Below, in pieces: positions 42,050-52,577 of a DNA stretch of 64,000 nucleotides; the stretch's first letter is position 1; every line of letters starts with the position of its first letter. A program made the translations under genes and the position numbers. Origin of the DNA: Tenebrio molitor (taxonomy: Eukaryota > Arthropoda > Insecta > Coleoptera > Tenebrionidae); the NCBI RefSeq assembly GCF_963966145.1, contig NC_091056.1, positions 1,674,001 through 1,738,000 on the forward strand. Direction: 5' to 3'. The notes under the pieces were generated by a model. The model was not told the DNA's origin. It did no database searches and saw nothing but the letters and a program-made list of their open reading frames with translations.

Positions 42050-44440
42050 TTTAAAAACATTTAAACTGACCGCACTTACAGTTTCTTCAGTAAGCTCATT
42101 CCAAGCAGCAAACACTCCATTTGGAAAAAAAATTGCGTCTGACGTTGGTGGTACAGCACTGCATTTTCTGTTTGAATTTGTGACCTCTCAAATGTGGATT
42201 GTCAGTCAGCCTGAACAATCTTTGCAGGGAACTGTATTTTGCGATGTTAAAAACTTTAAATGGCCAAATGAAATCGCCGCGCTTTCGTCTCTTTTCAAGT
42301 GGTAACAATTTTAATCTCCCAATCCTGTTGTCGTAGGACTCATTCCGCAAACTCCAAACACGTTTGGTGGCTTTCCTTTGCACTTTCTCAATCAGTTTGA
42401 TGTCGCGAATCAATGTTGGAGACCATATCACGTTTGGATATTCGAGCAGGGGTAGTAAATATGACTTGTATATTTTTAGAAAGATTGTCTTAGAAGGCCG
42501 AGAAAAAGCTTTGAACATGACATAACTGCTTGTATTTGCACGTTTAACTGTGCGTAAAATATGCTCTGACCAGGATAAGTCGCTAGTGATTGTGACGCCC
42601 AAGTCGTTATGAGAATCTACGCGTGTTATGATTTTCTTGTCAATGAAATATTGGACAGCTGGATTCTTTTTTCCTAAATGCAGTACCTTACATTTATCAC
42701 TGTTTAGTGTTAGAAGCTAGCTTTCACACCATTGCGAAATCCGATCTAAGTTACTTTGCAGTAATGATGACTGTAAAAGAGCGTTAGCATAAAGCTTAGC
42801 ATCGTCGGCATAAAAGGCATGAAGAATATTTATCACTGCGCTTAAGTCAGAGATATAAATCACAAACAAGAGAGGCCCCAACACTGACCCTTGCGGCACC
42901 CTAGAAACAACTTGACGCTCGTCTGATATCGAGTCGGCCACCTTCACATGGAAGGTACGATTGCTCAAAAAGGCCTGAATCCATTTCAGCAGATGTTCAC
43001 GAATTCCAAAGTGAGAAAGCTTGACCAACAAGCATTGATGAGGGACCCTGTCGAATGCCTTCTCAAAGTCTAGGTATAAAACGTCAACTGGCCTAAAGTT
43101 ATCAATTTCCAGCGTCCAATCATTCACACATTCTAGAAGGCAAGTGACAACCGACCTCTAAAGGAAGACAGCCATGCTGTTGTGGGGGAATAACATTATG
43201 TTTTAAAGCAAAATTTAGTAGCTGTTTGGAAATGATACGTTCCATTAGTTTGCAACAAATCGATGTTAGACTAATGGGACGATAGTTGGAAGCCAGAGTT
43301 TTATCACCTTTTTTGTAGATAGCGGTAACAGATGCTTCAAGCCACTCTGTAGGAACAGTTGACGAGAAAAACGACAGCTTCATAATGTGAAGCAAGGGGA
43401 GAACTAAGGTTTCGGCACATATCTTTAAGGTAGACCCCGAAATGTTGTCCGGCCCAGGGGCCGTTAATTTTATTAATTAATTTTATGTTTGAGAGTTCTT
43501 CTAAAAGTAGGGAATCATTTAGTTCGATTTCATCCAATGAATCGACAATGTTTGGAATAAGAATTGATGGGAAATTTAATAAAGATTCTTTAACATAGAC
43601 CGATTCAAAAAAAATTGCGAGAATGTTGGCGGTTTCTAAGTTATTATTACACAGTGAACCTGCATCCTTTATTACTCTAGGCGTAGACACTCTGGAGGAT
43701 ATCTTGCTGTTGATATACTTGTAAACAGCTTTAGTATCTTTTTCTAGAAGTTTGTTTTCGTAATTATTTTTGGCTTTTTTTAAGTCATGAGACAACTTAT
43801 TCGAGTATTTACGATGAACCAAATAATCTGACTCACTGTAACTTCGTTTAAATTTTAACCATAGTTTACGTTTATGTTTTAATCTAGTGAAAAAGTTATG
43901 AGATATCCACGGTTTTTCTCTGTTGATTTTAATTTGTTTTTTCCTAGTCACATGGGCAGTAGCAACCTATAAAAGTTTATGAAAGAGGTTCCACGCTTTA
44001 ATCGCATCTTGAGTATTATAGACTGGGAGCCAATCAGTTGTCGTTAAGTATTGTTTCAATTTTTGTTGATCTACGATTGGTATTTCATGATATGTGTGTC
44101 TAGGTTGCTTGAGGGCATATGTTTATAATTTGAATTCAATAACTACATGGTCCGATTTTCCAATAGGAGATTTGATATCAATGCAAGAGATCATGTTTTT
44201 GTTGTTGATCTAACAAGGAGGGACAGTTGCCGCTGCGGAACCTTGTAGGTTCCGTAATGAGTTGTTCGAGTGTAGAGCTCAGTAGCAAGTTGGTAAAGTG
44301 GGAGGCGTAGTTGTTACCAAATAATGGATCTTTCACTGGCCAGTGAATCGTTGAAAAATTAAAATCACCCAATATCATCAACTCACCATGCACCATACTT
44401 AGATTGCGAAGTTGGTCAATTAATTTTATGTCATCTTCCT
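42050..44440 (-). pseudogene. LINE-4 endonuclease end, RT and C-terminus (broken frames)
   Basis: Pieces in order: GDFNFSTIHWP and TRFRSGNCPSLLD (endonuclease), a linker with REKPWISHNFF and WLKFKRSYSESDYLVHR (43337-43951), RT blocks VTAIYKKGDKTLASNYRPIS, LDFEKAFDRVPHQCLLVKL and VPQGSVLGPLLFVIYIS, and active-site FYADDAKLY (43395-42717). The thumb follows with LPLLEYPNVIWSPTL and RKRGDFIWPFKVF (42602-42096). In VPQGSVLGP the preceding Gly is Arg. At least five frame changes make it inactive. Confidence 0.87.
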
Positions 44441-44457
44441 GAGATGTATCTGGGGGT

Positions 44458-45489
44458 CTATAGACAGCCTAAAGTAACAGTCGTGTTTCCTTCTCTTAAC
44501 TGTAGAAATAATGATTCAATGTGTGGTACTTTTATGTTTAATTTATTTATATTGTAAGAATGAAAAATTGATTTCTTAAGAAGTATAGCCACACCACCAC
44601 CCCTACTTTGTCTGTCGTCTCGAAATATTAAGTAGTTATTTATGCCTAATATTGAGTTGTTTATAGGAGATGATAACCATGTTTCTGTGAGTAAGACACA
44701 TGCAGGACTCGTATTCTGTAAGTAGGCTTGAAAACTAGGAACTTCTGCCATAAGTGACGAAATATTAGTGTACATAACAAGAAAATTGGAAATTATAATA
44801 TCATTTGACGGACAGTTTGAATCGTGGTCAGTAGTAATTGGAGAAGGGGATATTGATTGCTGTTGTTTCAATAACATGTCATTCTTAAACTTTTCAATAG
44901 CGATCTTATAACTAGGGCAGGCAACGTCCCAAACTGCATGATTTACGTTACGTAAATCAATTTTGTCACGTTCAACACGTTTGATGCAATTAATGCATTT
45001 AAATGTGGTAGCTGGACACTCGGATATTGTGTGATCCAGCCCCTCGATATTAGCACATTTGGGACATGATCTTTTCTGCTTGCAATTTTTTGAGGAATGT
45101 TGAAATTTGTTACAGTTGTAGCAACGCAAAATTTCTACAGCGTCAAATACATAACAATGATCATACCCAATGAAAACGCTTCCAGCTGCAATTAATTTGT
45201 CGTAAGTAGCTCTGTCAACCTGTACCACTGCTTGAAAAATTTCTCTATTTCTTTTGGTAGACCAATACTTTATTAATTTACAAGAAGTGTCCGATTTAAG
45301 CGCTACATTAGTCCCGAGTACATGTTCTAGAAGTCCACTAAGTTCCGCTTCTTCATATCGTTCTGTCATGCCAACAATTTTTAGACGAGGATGAACACCT
45401 TTAAGTTCGCGAATGTCATATTTGTCTGAAAGCTTCTCTAGAGCCAATTTTTTAAAACGCACATTATCATCTGGACAAGAAAAACCCAC
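44458..45489 (-). CDS. LINE-4 ORF1-endonuclease fusion frame
   Basis: A single 343-codon frame starts near GFSCPDDNVRFKKLALEKL (the VGC/VGF block of LINE-1 ORF1). It continues with knuckles CYNCNKFQHSSKNC, CPKC and CINC, and the block YKIAIEKFKNDMLL that ends ORF1 in LINE-1. It runs through a Ser/Thr/Pro-rich linker directly into the endonuclease: MYTNISSL, LLTETWLSSPINN, SRGGGVAILL, stopping at VTLGCL. No stop or start lies between the two halves. The frame then shifts to AVYRPPDTS and VHGELMILGDFNFSTIHWP (44178-44440). Either the stop has mutated away or this family naturally makes one polyprotein. Confidence 0.85.
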   Translation of the reverse strand: MGFSCPDDNVRFKKLALEKLSDKYDIRELKGVHPRLKIVGMTERYEEAELSGLLEHVLGTNVALKSDTSCKLIKYWSTKRNREIFQAVVQVDRATYDKLIAAGSVFIGYDHCYVFDAVEILRCYNCNKFQHSSKNCKQKRSCPKCANIEGLDHTISECPATTFKCINCIKRVERDKIDLRNVNHAVWDVACPSYKIAIEKFKNDMLLKQQQSISPSPITTDHDSNCPSNDIIISNFLVMYTNISSLMAEVPSFQAYLQNTSPACVLLTETWLSSPINNSILGINNYLIFRDDRQSRGGGVAILLKKSIFHSYNINKLNIKVPHIESLFLQLREGNTTVTLGCL

Positions 45490-45497
45490 CAGTAACC

Positions 45498-46310
45498 CGA
45501 GGACTCGGTCGGCGACCGCCGAGCGGGCGGCCGTGCCGCAAGTCGCGTCAAGGCGAATTTTGTGCGTGGTGATCGGAATCCGCGATCATCGAAGAGAGCG
45601 GATTGTCGATCCCATTGTGAGTACCGTTTGGCGCTGCCAAATCTCTGGAGCCGCCGAGGAGCCTGAAAAGTTTACCGTTTCGTGGTCGAGTGACCCCTCG
45701 CAATCTAGAGAGGTAATTACCGCACTTTAGCGATTTCGCATCACTAATACCGTTCATTAGGGGTGGTTCGATCCAGTTCGATTACCGTACTGTACCGTGA
45801 GGGAGTACCGGAAAGTCCTTCCTCAAAATTACCGTCGAGTAGCCCCTTTCAGCGAAAAGGTAATTACCGAACAATTTGCATTTCTCAATGTTAACGTACA
45901 TTCGTTAGGGGTTGTTTGTTTTCTTGCAAGTTCCCGTTCTTTCGTTAATGGTCCATTTTGCGAGGACACGTCAAGATCACGCTGTGATGCCACGCCTGGT
46001 ATCGCAAGCGTAAGACGAATCTCGTCGAGTCCAGCACCGCAACGTGGAGCATTTGCGATTATCGTTGCGCCTATCTTCGGATACGTCGCCAAATTCAGAT
46101 CGATGCTATCGTCGCCTATCGAGCAGAAAATTACCGCCAGACGATCTCATCGGAGTACGTCGCCGGACACGCAAAAACCCGTAGGACACGCCCTTCGAGG
46201 AAACGACCAAGTCTCCAGATAAGTCGCCAAAATTTCATACCGTTATTGTTAAGTACGACGCGGCTTTATTAGAGCGAGACGGCTCGAATTCCCCGCTTCC
46301 CATTTTTTGA
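45498..46310. other. GC-richer 0.8 kb of unknown origin
   Basis: Directly upstream of the truncated LINE-4 is a block clearly richer in G+C than its surroundings, with frequent CG dinucleotides and recurring GGTAATTACCG-like motifs. Long frames exist on both strands (45797-46222 plus; 45829-46092 minus) but resemble nothing I know. It could be an LTR/leader region of a retroelement or a host CpG-rich segment. Confidence 0.4.
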
Positions 46311-46315
46311 ACACT

Positions 46316-46440
46316 CTCGTATTTTGGAAATTTCTCATTATTTTTGAATTTCTCACATTTAGAAACTTTCTCACATTTTGCAATTTTTCACATTTTATAG
46401 AGTTTTCACATTTTATAGATTCTCATATTTTTACATATCG
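46316..46440. repeat. Degenerate 18-bp tandem repeat, seven copies
   Basis: TTCTCAC-ATTT-type units start at about 46316, 46333, 46351, 46369, 46386, 46404 and 46421, a period of 17-18 bp. Later units become TTTCACATTTTATAG. The array drifts from left to right. Confidence 0.8.
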
Positions 46441-47108
46441 ACATACATATCATTATCAGTTCAGATTCTCGGAACTTTTCCGATTTTAGCATTATTAAAT
46501 TTTTTATAATTTTATAGTCAAGGTCACTACTCCACACTCATGTATTAAATTTAATTTAATTTTCAATTCATAAATCAGAATATTGCATTTCGTTGAAAGA
46601 ATCATTTTTAGTTCGGAAAAGTTAATTCATAGACCTTGTTTCTTTATTCGTCCGGAAAAACATTAGGTTTAAGTTTATTCGAAACAGAATCATAGTATAA
46701 GTTACAAAGTGCCTGTAAAGGAAAGCTTTTCTAAAAAGACCAGAATAAGCGTTAATTTATAAGGTCTTTAATGTGAACTGTTTCAACAATTTTCATCTTT
46801 AAAACCATTTAGAAACTCCATTTTCAATTCGACGAACCAGCACACAAGACCAGTGCCATCTTGCTAATTTATTTACTGTCTGAATGACTGAATAATCAGA
46901 ATAAACCGTATTATTTAATTCCAACGGAATTCGATTTTTTTATTTGTTTTCCGACGTTTGAAAAACTAGAGCGCTTGTCCCGGCAGCTGGACAAGGTATC
47001 CAAGCTCCCGAATAGTTGCCTGGCGCCCTTATACGAACCCACACCCTTGCCCTGAAAAACCCCCTGAGAGCCCGGAGCAGTCACTGACCCATTTTGGGCC
47101 GCAAGATA
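46441..47108. other. AT-rich sequence without recognised gene
   Basis: No coding similarity recognised on either strand. Confidence 0.5.
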
Positions 47109-47182
47109 TGCTTGCTTTTGTTGTTTATTTAAAATAATAATGTCTGGTCTGTTATGCTGAATATGAATGTCAGTTAAAACTG
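47109..47182 (-). pseudogene. Short copy of an R2-type endonuclease core
   Basis: About 74 bases match 60236-60309 with very few differences. On the minus strand they encode LTDIHIQHNRPDIIILNKQQ and KQAYL, the PD...(D/E)xK-like catalytic segment of the restriction-like endonuclease at the C-terminus of an R2-type LINE. Both edges are abrupt. Confidence 0.75.
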
Positions 47183-47184
47183 TT

Positions 47185-47820
47185 TATTATTATATACTTT
47201 TTCTGCATGCCTTTACAGGCTGTGACACCACATCGGCATTTTATAAGAAAGGCAAAATAACATTTCCCACACGATTTGAGGAGCAGCAACATTTACAAGA
47301 TGCTGCAGATGTATTCAAGCAGCAAAATCAAGATGTTGATACGATTCATCATGTTGGTGTCAAATGCATTCTCCCTTTATATGGTGCGCGGAATTCTCTA
47401 CTTGATCTAAATCAATTGAGATTGATTGATTTAACCAAAGCCATAGTTAAAGATGTTCGTGTGCAATTATCGAAGTTACCTTGCACAGCAGATGCAGCTA
47501 GGGAGCATGTAAAGAAAATATATTTGCAAGTACAATCATGGCTGGGTAACAATAATTTACCACCGACCGAATGGGGATGGAGGGTTAAAAATTTCTTAAT
47601 ACCCAATGCCATGAACCAGCCTCCTGCTGTGATTAACAATGATTAACAATAATATTCTGCAAATGTAAATCTGGCTGCGGAGGAAGTTGTGGATGTAGGA
47701 AAACAGTACTTTTCTGCACGCGAGCGTGTGGGAACTGAAATGGGGAAACCTGTAGCAATTGCCCACCAACTATTTTAAATGAAAATGAGATAGAAGAGGA
47801 TGAAACCGGGGAAAACATTT
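47185..47820 (+). pseudogene. Insect TE protein with Cys-rich (CXC-like) tail
   Basis: The frame gives ILFLHAFTGCDTTSAFYKKG, then KCILPLYGARNSLLDLNQLR and LPCTADAAREHVKKIYLQVQ. WLGNNNLPPTEWGWRVKNFL follows. After a one-base shift near 47640 come the Cys-rich tail CKCKSGCGGSCGCRKTVLFC, CTRACGN, stop (TGA) and NGETCSNCPP. The tail spacing resembles tesmin/TSO1-type CXC motifs that bind DNA. Proteins with this FTGCDTTSA block and Cys tail are common multicopy products in arthropod genomes; I regard them as TE-encoded but do not know the transposon class. The N-terminal part is missing. Confidence 0.6.
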
Positions 47821-48395
47821 AATTTTTATAATACCGCGAGATCATGTAAATTTATAATTAGAGCAGGCTATGACTTGAAAATTATATTGGCAACATCGCT
47901 GACATCTTGATTTGGTTCAAAATTCAACAAAAAAATATCCAACTGCGAGTTAACAGCTGTATCGAACATCCGGCTTGGATATATGTGTTTGTTACAAATA
48001 TAGCATGAAATAATATATTTCCCTTAACATTTCAGTGTTTCATATATTATATTTTCAAATCTGTTACCTAGGTGTGATTCGCAGGTAAACTGACCGCCGC
48101 GCACACTGACCAAAACCCTATTACTACTTGGCGGGCAACTGTCCTGTAGGATTAAGCCCACCCGTAGATCTTTTTTACCGCGGTGCCCAAATGACCCATG
48201 CCCCTCGTATACAGTTACAGGTAGCCGGAGTAGCCAGAGGGGTCCGGCGCCACTAAGACGGGGTAGAGGGAGGTAAAGATTGAACAGTGATAAAAAAAAT
48301 ATATTTATGCTTATTTAAAATTTTACTAAATGGCTTTTACACACGATTTTATATGCATGTAAAAAGGATGATTGGATTTACTGTTGCTCTAAAAC
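47821..48395. other. Intergenic sequence without recognised gene
   Basis: No coding similarity seen. The region 48060-48280 is richer in G+C than its flanks. Confidence 0.4.
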
Positions 48396-49893
48396 TGAGT
48401 GCTTGCTTTATGAAATAGTTGACAGAAGACCATCTTCTTCGAAACTATTGCGCAAAATTACCAGATCATTCAAACAAAAGATTCAGTTCCAAGAATAATC
48501 TGGTACCGGTCTGTGCTAGAAAATCTTTGAAAGTCAACATTTTCCGTTTGAGAGTTGCTGTTACTTGTTCAATAATGCATTATATAAAGGAAGACGTGCC
48601 AGAAGATGTGAAAGTGTCAGAACTTAAGAACGACATTGCAAACAGCCCCCGACATGTTTTTGGAGATCATCGCAACTGTTCCAATTACTTTTGTAACAAG
48701 CAAAGAGACACACCTAACACTGCAGAAGCCAGTATGCTCTCTACGATGACTGAGTGTGGACTGTTAGACGACATTTGGTCAGCAGGATAGAGACTTAAAT
48801 TTAATGAAAAAAGTCTTATAAAAAATGTGAACAACAATTCTGCTGAGCGCTATAATTCAATTTTAGCGAAGTTTAAAAAAAGGAGGCTATGAGATGCGGT
48901 AAGTAAATGTGATCAGATTTAGTACATATTAAATTAAACGTTTTTATTAAATATTCAGGTGCAATGCAGCAGTCATTTCAAATAACTCGGGCGCCAATTT
49001 CTTCACCACAGTCCATAAACACATACAAAAATATACAAAAAAAATTTCCCGGCTTCAAGAGGGAAAACGAAAATATCGTTATAAAAAGAAATTAAAATTT
49101 GATGCAAACATAAAAAAAAGTGACGTTCACTATGGCCCTGATGCTCAAAAAGTTGATTCGTAGGACTGTCGAGGAAATAAAAAATTTGGAAGAGTTGACC
49201 AGGGCGCAAAGAGATTCCTCTGCATGGCACGAGCAAAGAACTGTTCGATTGACAGCTTCCAATTTTGGGCGTGTTTGTAATATGCGACCTTCAACAGATC
49301 GCTCCAATTTCGTAAAGGAACTTTTAATTCCTAGTTCTGTAGGAAATAAATTCACGAAATACGGAATTGAGAATGAGATTAATGCGTTTAATTCTCTAAA
49401 GCAAATCCTCATTTTTACGACAGGTAATGTACCTTCATCGCCCACCAAAAATGTTATGGTTTAAAAAAAATGTGTTTTTCTAGATATCAGCAGTAAGACA
49501 ATTAAAGATTGCGGATTAGTCATAAGTGAGCATCATCCCTTCTTAGCTGCAAGTCCAGATGGAGTAATTGGGGATATTGGACTGATTGAAATAAAATGCC
49601 CCTACACGGCAAGGGACTTTTCCCCTGAAAACGCAATAATTTAAAAAATCAAATTTGACTCACTTGAAAATGGTCATTTGAAGTTGAAACGTACTCACGC
49701 ACACTACTTTCAAGTTCAGGGGCAGCTTTTAATAACGGGCCGTCAGTTTTGTTATTTTGTTATATGGACACCGAAGGGACTGATTTTAGAAAAAATTTAA
49801 ACTGATCCCGACTTCCATGAAAGGATGCTGCCCAAACTGAAAACGTTCTATTGGGAACATCTTTTACCCGCTTTAATTCAAAGCGGATATTAA
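48396..49893 (+). pseudogene. YqaJ-nuclease-containing TE protein with two candidate introns
   Basis: The first part reads DHLLRNYCAKLPDHSNKRF, then DIANSPRHVFGDHRNCSNYF and NNNSAERYNSILAKFKK, a region that precedes the nuclease in multicopy insect proteins. A candidate intron (48899-48957: donor G|GTAAGTAAATG, acceptor ATATTCAG) separates it from CNAAVISNNSGANFFTTVHK. The nuclease follows: AWHEQRTVRLTASNFGRV and KYGIENEINAF. A second candidate intron (about 49422-49482: ACAG|GTAATG to TTTTTCTAG) follows, then KDCGLVISEHHPFLAASPDG and LIEIKCPYTA with the YqaJ catalytic D...E-x-K. It ends near HYFQVQGQLLITGRQFCYFV. Frameshifts near 49125 and a stop at 49640 make it inactive. Confidence 0.75.
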
Positions 49894-49930
49894 ATTTTAT
49901 TGGTATAATAGTCCTTTAATAGGTATTGTT

Positions 49931-50323
49931 ATACAGGGTGTTTGGTGTTTAAAGTAACAAACTTTTCTGAGATGCACAGCTAGGTTAAATGAACAACTTT
50001 TCTTAGTGACATTTTTTTCAATTTCCTTTTTTTATTATGCTGAACTAAACTGACTAAACTCTGTTTCCACTGTTTGAGAACCACTGTTCGAATCTGTAAT
50101 TATTAATACCAAGCTAATAAAGATTTGTAAAGGAAAATGCCATAGCTGCCGCCTTTATAATTTAGAAATCCGGTGGATCTCACACAGTAGTTCTTCAAAT
50201 TGAAAAAATTATTACTAGAAAATTATAACACATACTAAAAAATGTTACTAGAATAAAAGTTTTATTTTGTCTATTTCTTTACACAGGAGAAGTTTGTTAC
50301 CTTATACCCCAAACACCCTGTAT
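49931..50323. mobile_element. TA-flanked MITE, 390 bp
   Basis: TA|CAGGGTGTTTGG at 49932 and CCAAACACCCTG|TA ending at 50322 form inverted repeats of about 38 bp that include GTAACAAACTT/AAGTTTGTTAC. The interior has no coding trace. It belongs to the same end-type as 19091 and 52578 but has a different inner sequence. Confidence 0.85.
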
Positions 50324-50895
50324 TTTAAATATTTCCCTCCACATCAAATTGAACGGTATTTGTTTTAGAACTTTCAATTACAGCCTCCATCACAGACATG
50401 CAAAGTCCAATTTAATTGCACTAACACGAGTAATAACCAATGTAAAAAAAAATATCTATCTTTTTAGTCTCTAAGCCATACGGGCTGAAAGGTTATAGTT
50501 TTGACTTAATTTATTTTAATTATTGGAAAATATTTTCACAATTTTTTAAAAGGTAATGGAACAGCGACTCTTGAAATCCCGAGCGAACTAGTGTAAATTA
50601 GAGGTGTTAAAATAAATCGTTAAATAAGTTAATTGGGATGGGTTTCTTTAAATCGTCGATCCACAGAGTGTGAAAACGTTACACTATTACCTATTATTAT
50701 GCCATATATCTGCACAAATAGAATAAGTATTCGGGCACCACTTGTCCTTTCAAGTGTCGTAAATTTACTGTTGACAAAACTGTCGTTGCCCTGTTGTAAA
50801 CCTATTATGAGAAGGTACCAAAGAAGCCAACACGACGTAGAAAAATTTTGTACCAAACACAGCATTTCGTGAAGAGCGCCAAATGTGAAAATTAG
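50324..50895. other. Leader region of piggyBac or unrelated sequence
   Basis: Short frames such as YQRSQHDVEKFCTKHS occur but could not be matched to piggyBac with confidence. Confidence 0.35.
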
Positions 50896-52299
50896 AATTT
50901 GGCTCTCACCACTGGCGTATTCTTCCCCTTCAGCGATACTTGAGAGAAGACTTTTTTGAACTGGGAGCTATGTATGCATACAGCTCAATATTAATTACAA
51001 CAAAATGGTAGAGAATTAAAACCTTCAGTATCTTTTGAAGAATTTAAAAAGTTGTTTGGTACCCGTGCCATTATTGATTGTATTAAATACCCAAGAATTC
51101 ACATGTACTGGAGCAAAAAGTTTAAGTTAGAAATAGTCGCAAATGCTATACCTCGGGATAGATTTTATCTCCTTAGAGTCAATTTTCACGTTGTTAACAA
51201 TCTTGCAGCTTCCGATGAAACACGTAAAAAACTGCAACCAATGATACATTTAATCAGAGATAAGTGTCGCGGCATACAAAGATATGTAGGTTCATTTCCA
51301 ATAGATGAACAAATTACCATTTCTTGGGAGGTGTCCGGTACGTCAATTCGTGTAAAACAAACCTTGACCAGTGGGTCTGAAAAATTTTCTCATCACTACG
51401 TTAGACAGCACTGTATTTGACTTTGAAATATATCAAGGGTCTACAACTTCACTTGTGAACAAGGACGTTGGTCTTGGGCCATCAGTTGTACTCCATCTAA
51501 TTCAGACCATTCCAGAAAACAGTTTTATTTATTTTGATCGATATTTTTCCACTGTGTCTTTATTTGAGATATTGCATGAACAAAAAATAGAAGGAACAGC
51601 TACGATTATATCCAACCCAATAAAAGGAACACTTTCAAAAAGGATAAAGTCATGAAAAGAGAAGACAGTCAAGAAGTGGATCGAAACGGTAATAAAACGT
51701 GTATCACCAAATGGAGGGACAATAAATCTGTATTAATGATTTCAACTGCCTCTGCAGTAGACCCAATTAGTAATGTCGAAAGATGGAATAAAGTTTCCAA
51801 ACAGCATGTCGATGTTCCTTGTCCAAAAGTAGTAAAATCATATAATGAAAAAATGGGAGGGCTAGATTTCTGTGACTAGATGATGGAATGTTACGGAACA
51901 TTTTTCAAAACTTTTAAATGGACATTTTAAGGTTTTCTGCATCATTTTGATTTGACCATCGTCAACAGCTGAATGGAGTAGAGAAACGATTGTAAACGAA
52001 ATAAGTATCAGTCAAAGAATATACTAGATTTGCTTCAATTTAAATTAGAAATAGGGGAATATTTATTAAGTGGAACAAGGAAACGTCCTACTGAGAGCAA
52101 CAGAGTCTCAGCCATAATGCAAAGGACCGCCACCTATTCCCTGTACAGACAAAAGATAATTTCCAACACTGGCCGAATTCCTTTATTTTGTCGTTTGGAA
52201 TCCTGCAGTAGCCGTTCCAGAGTGCGCTGCACCAAATGTAACGTTTTTTCATATTTAAATAACAATCAAAACTGTTTTATAAAACTTCATAGTAAATAA
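50896..52299 (+). pseudogene. piggyBac-like transposase, nearly full catalytic domain
   Basis: Frames joined by shifts read EDFFELGAMYAY, then SVSFEEFKKLFGTRAIIDCI and IPRDRFYLLRVNFHVVNN. The segment with FPIDEQITI holds the first catalytic Asp. After a shift come GLKNFLITTLDSTVFDFEIY and ENSFIYFDRYFSTVSLFEIL (second Asp), then YNEKMGGLDFCD with the third Asp. A TAG replaces the next codon. The C-terminal Cys-rich ribbon is present: CRLESCSSRSRVRCTKCNVF. It is a different, better preserved piggyBac than the scrap at 19677-20250. Three or four lesions inactivate it. TTAA-flanked ends were not identified. Confidence 0.88.
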
Positions 52300-52577
52300 A
52301 CATTTTATAACAAATTTTAAATATTTTATCAAATTTAAATTCCGCATTTACACGCTCACAACACTCACAATTGGGGCACAATGACGATTGCGTATTACTG
52401 ATACACTCCGACATAACACAATTGTGAGTGCCCCCAAAATTCAAAAACCAGGATTTGAAAAAATCTGAAGTCTTATTGAAACCATTATACACCCAAAACT
52501 TGCATTTTCTTTGAAACTGTCAGTTTTGAATTGTCTCTGGACCGTAAGGCTTAAACAAATATGCGATATGCAATATA

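Larger units (their letters stand above)
41950..45497 (-). mobile_element. LINE-4: LINE-1-related element with fused ORF1-ORF2
   Basis: The element contains ORF1 (C-terminal two thirds), endonuclease, RT, a C-terminal domain and a TTATTATTATTATTA-complement tail at 41950-41967. It is 5' truncated in ORF1 at about 45497. Its 3' tail abuts the jockey ORF1 at 41948, so LINE-4 probably inserted in the jockey element. ORF1 passes into ORF2 without a stop. RT and endonuclease have several frameshifts. Confidence 0.88.

Noticed and set aside
45797..46222. Plus-strand 141-codon frame in the GC-rich block
   Set aside because: No recognisable motif, and GC-rich sequence gives long chance frames on both strands. 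Recorded as an unexplained region instead.
46316..46440. CRISPR-like array
   Set aside because: Units are contiguous 18-bp degenerate repeats with no spacers, in eukaryotic DNA.
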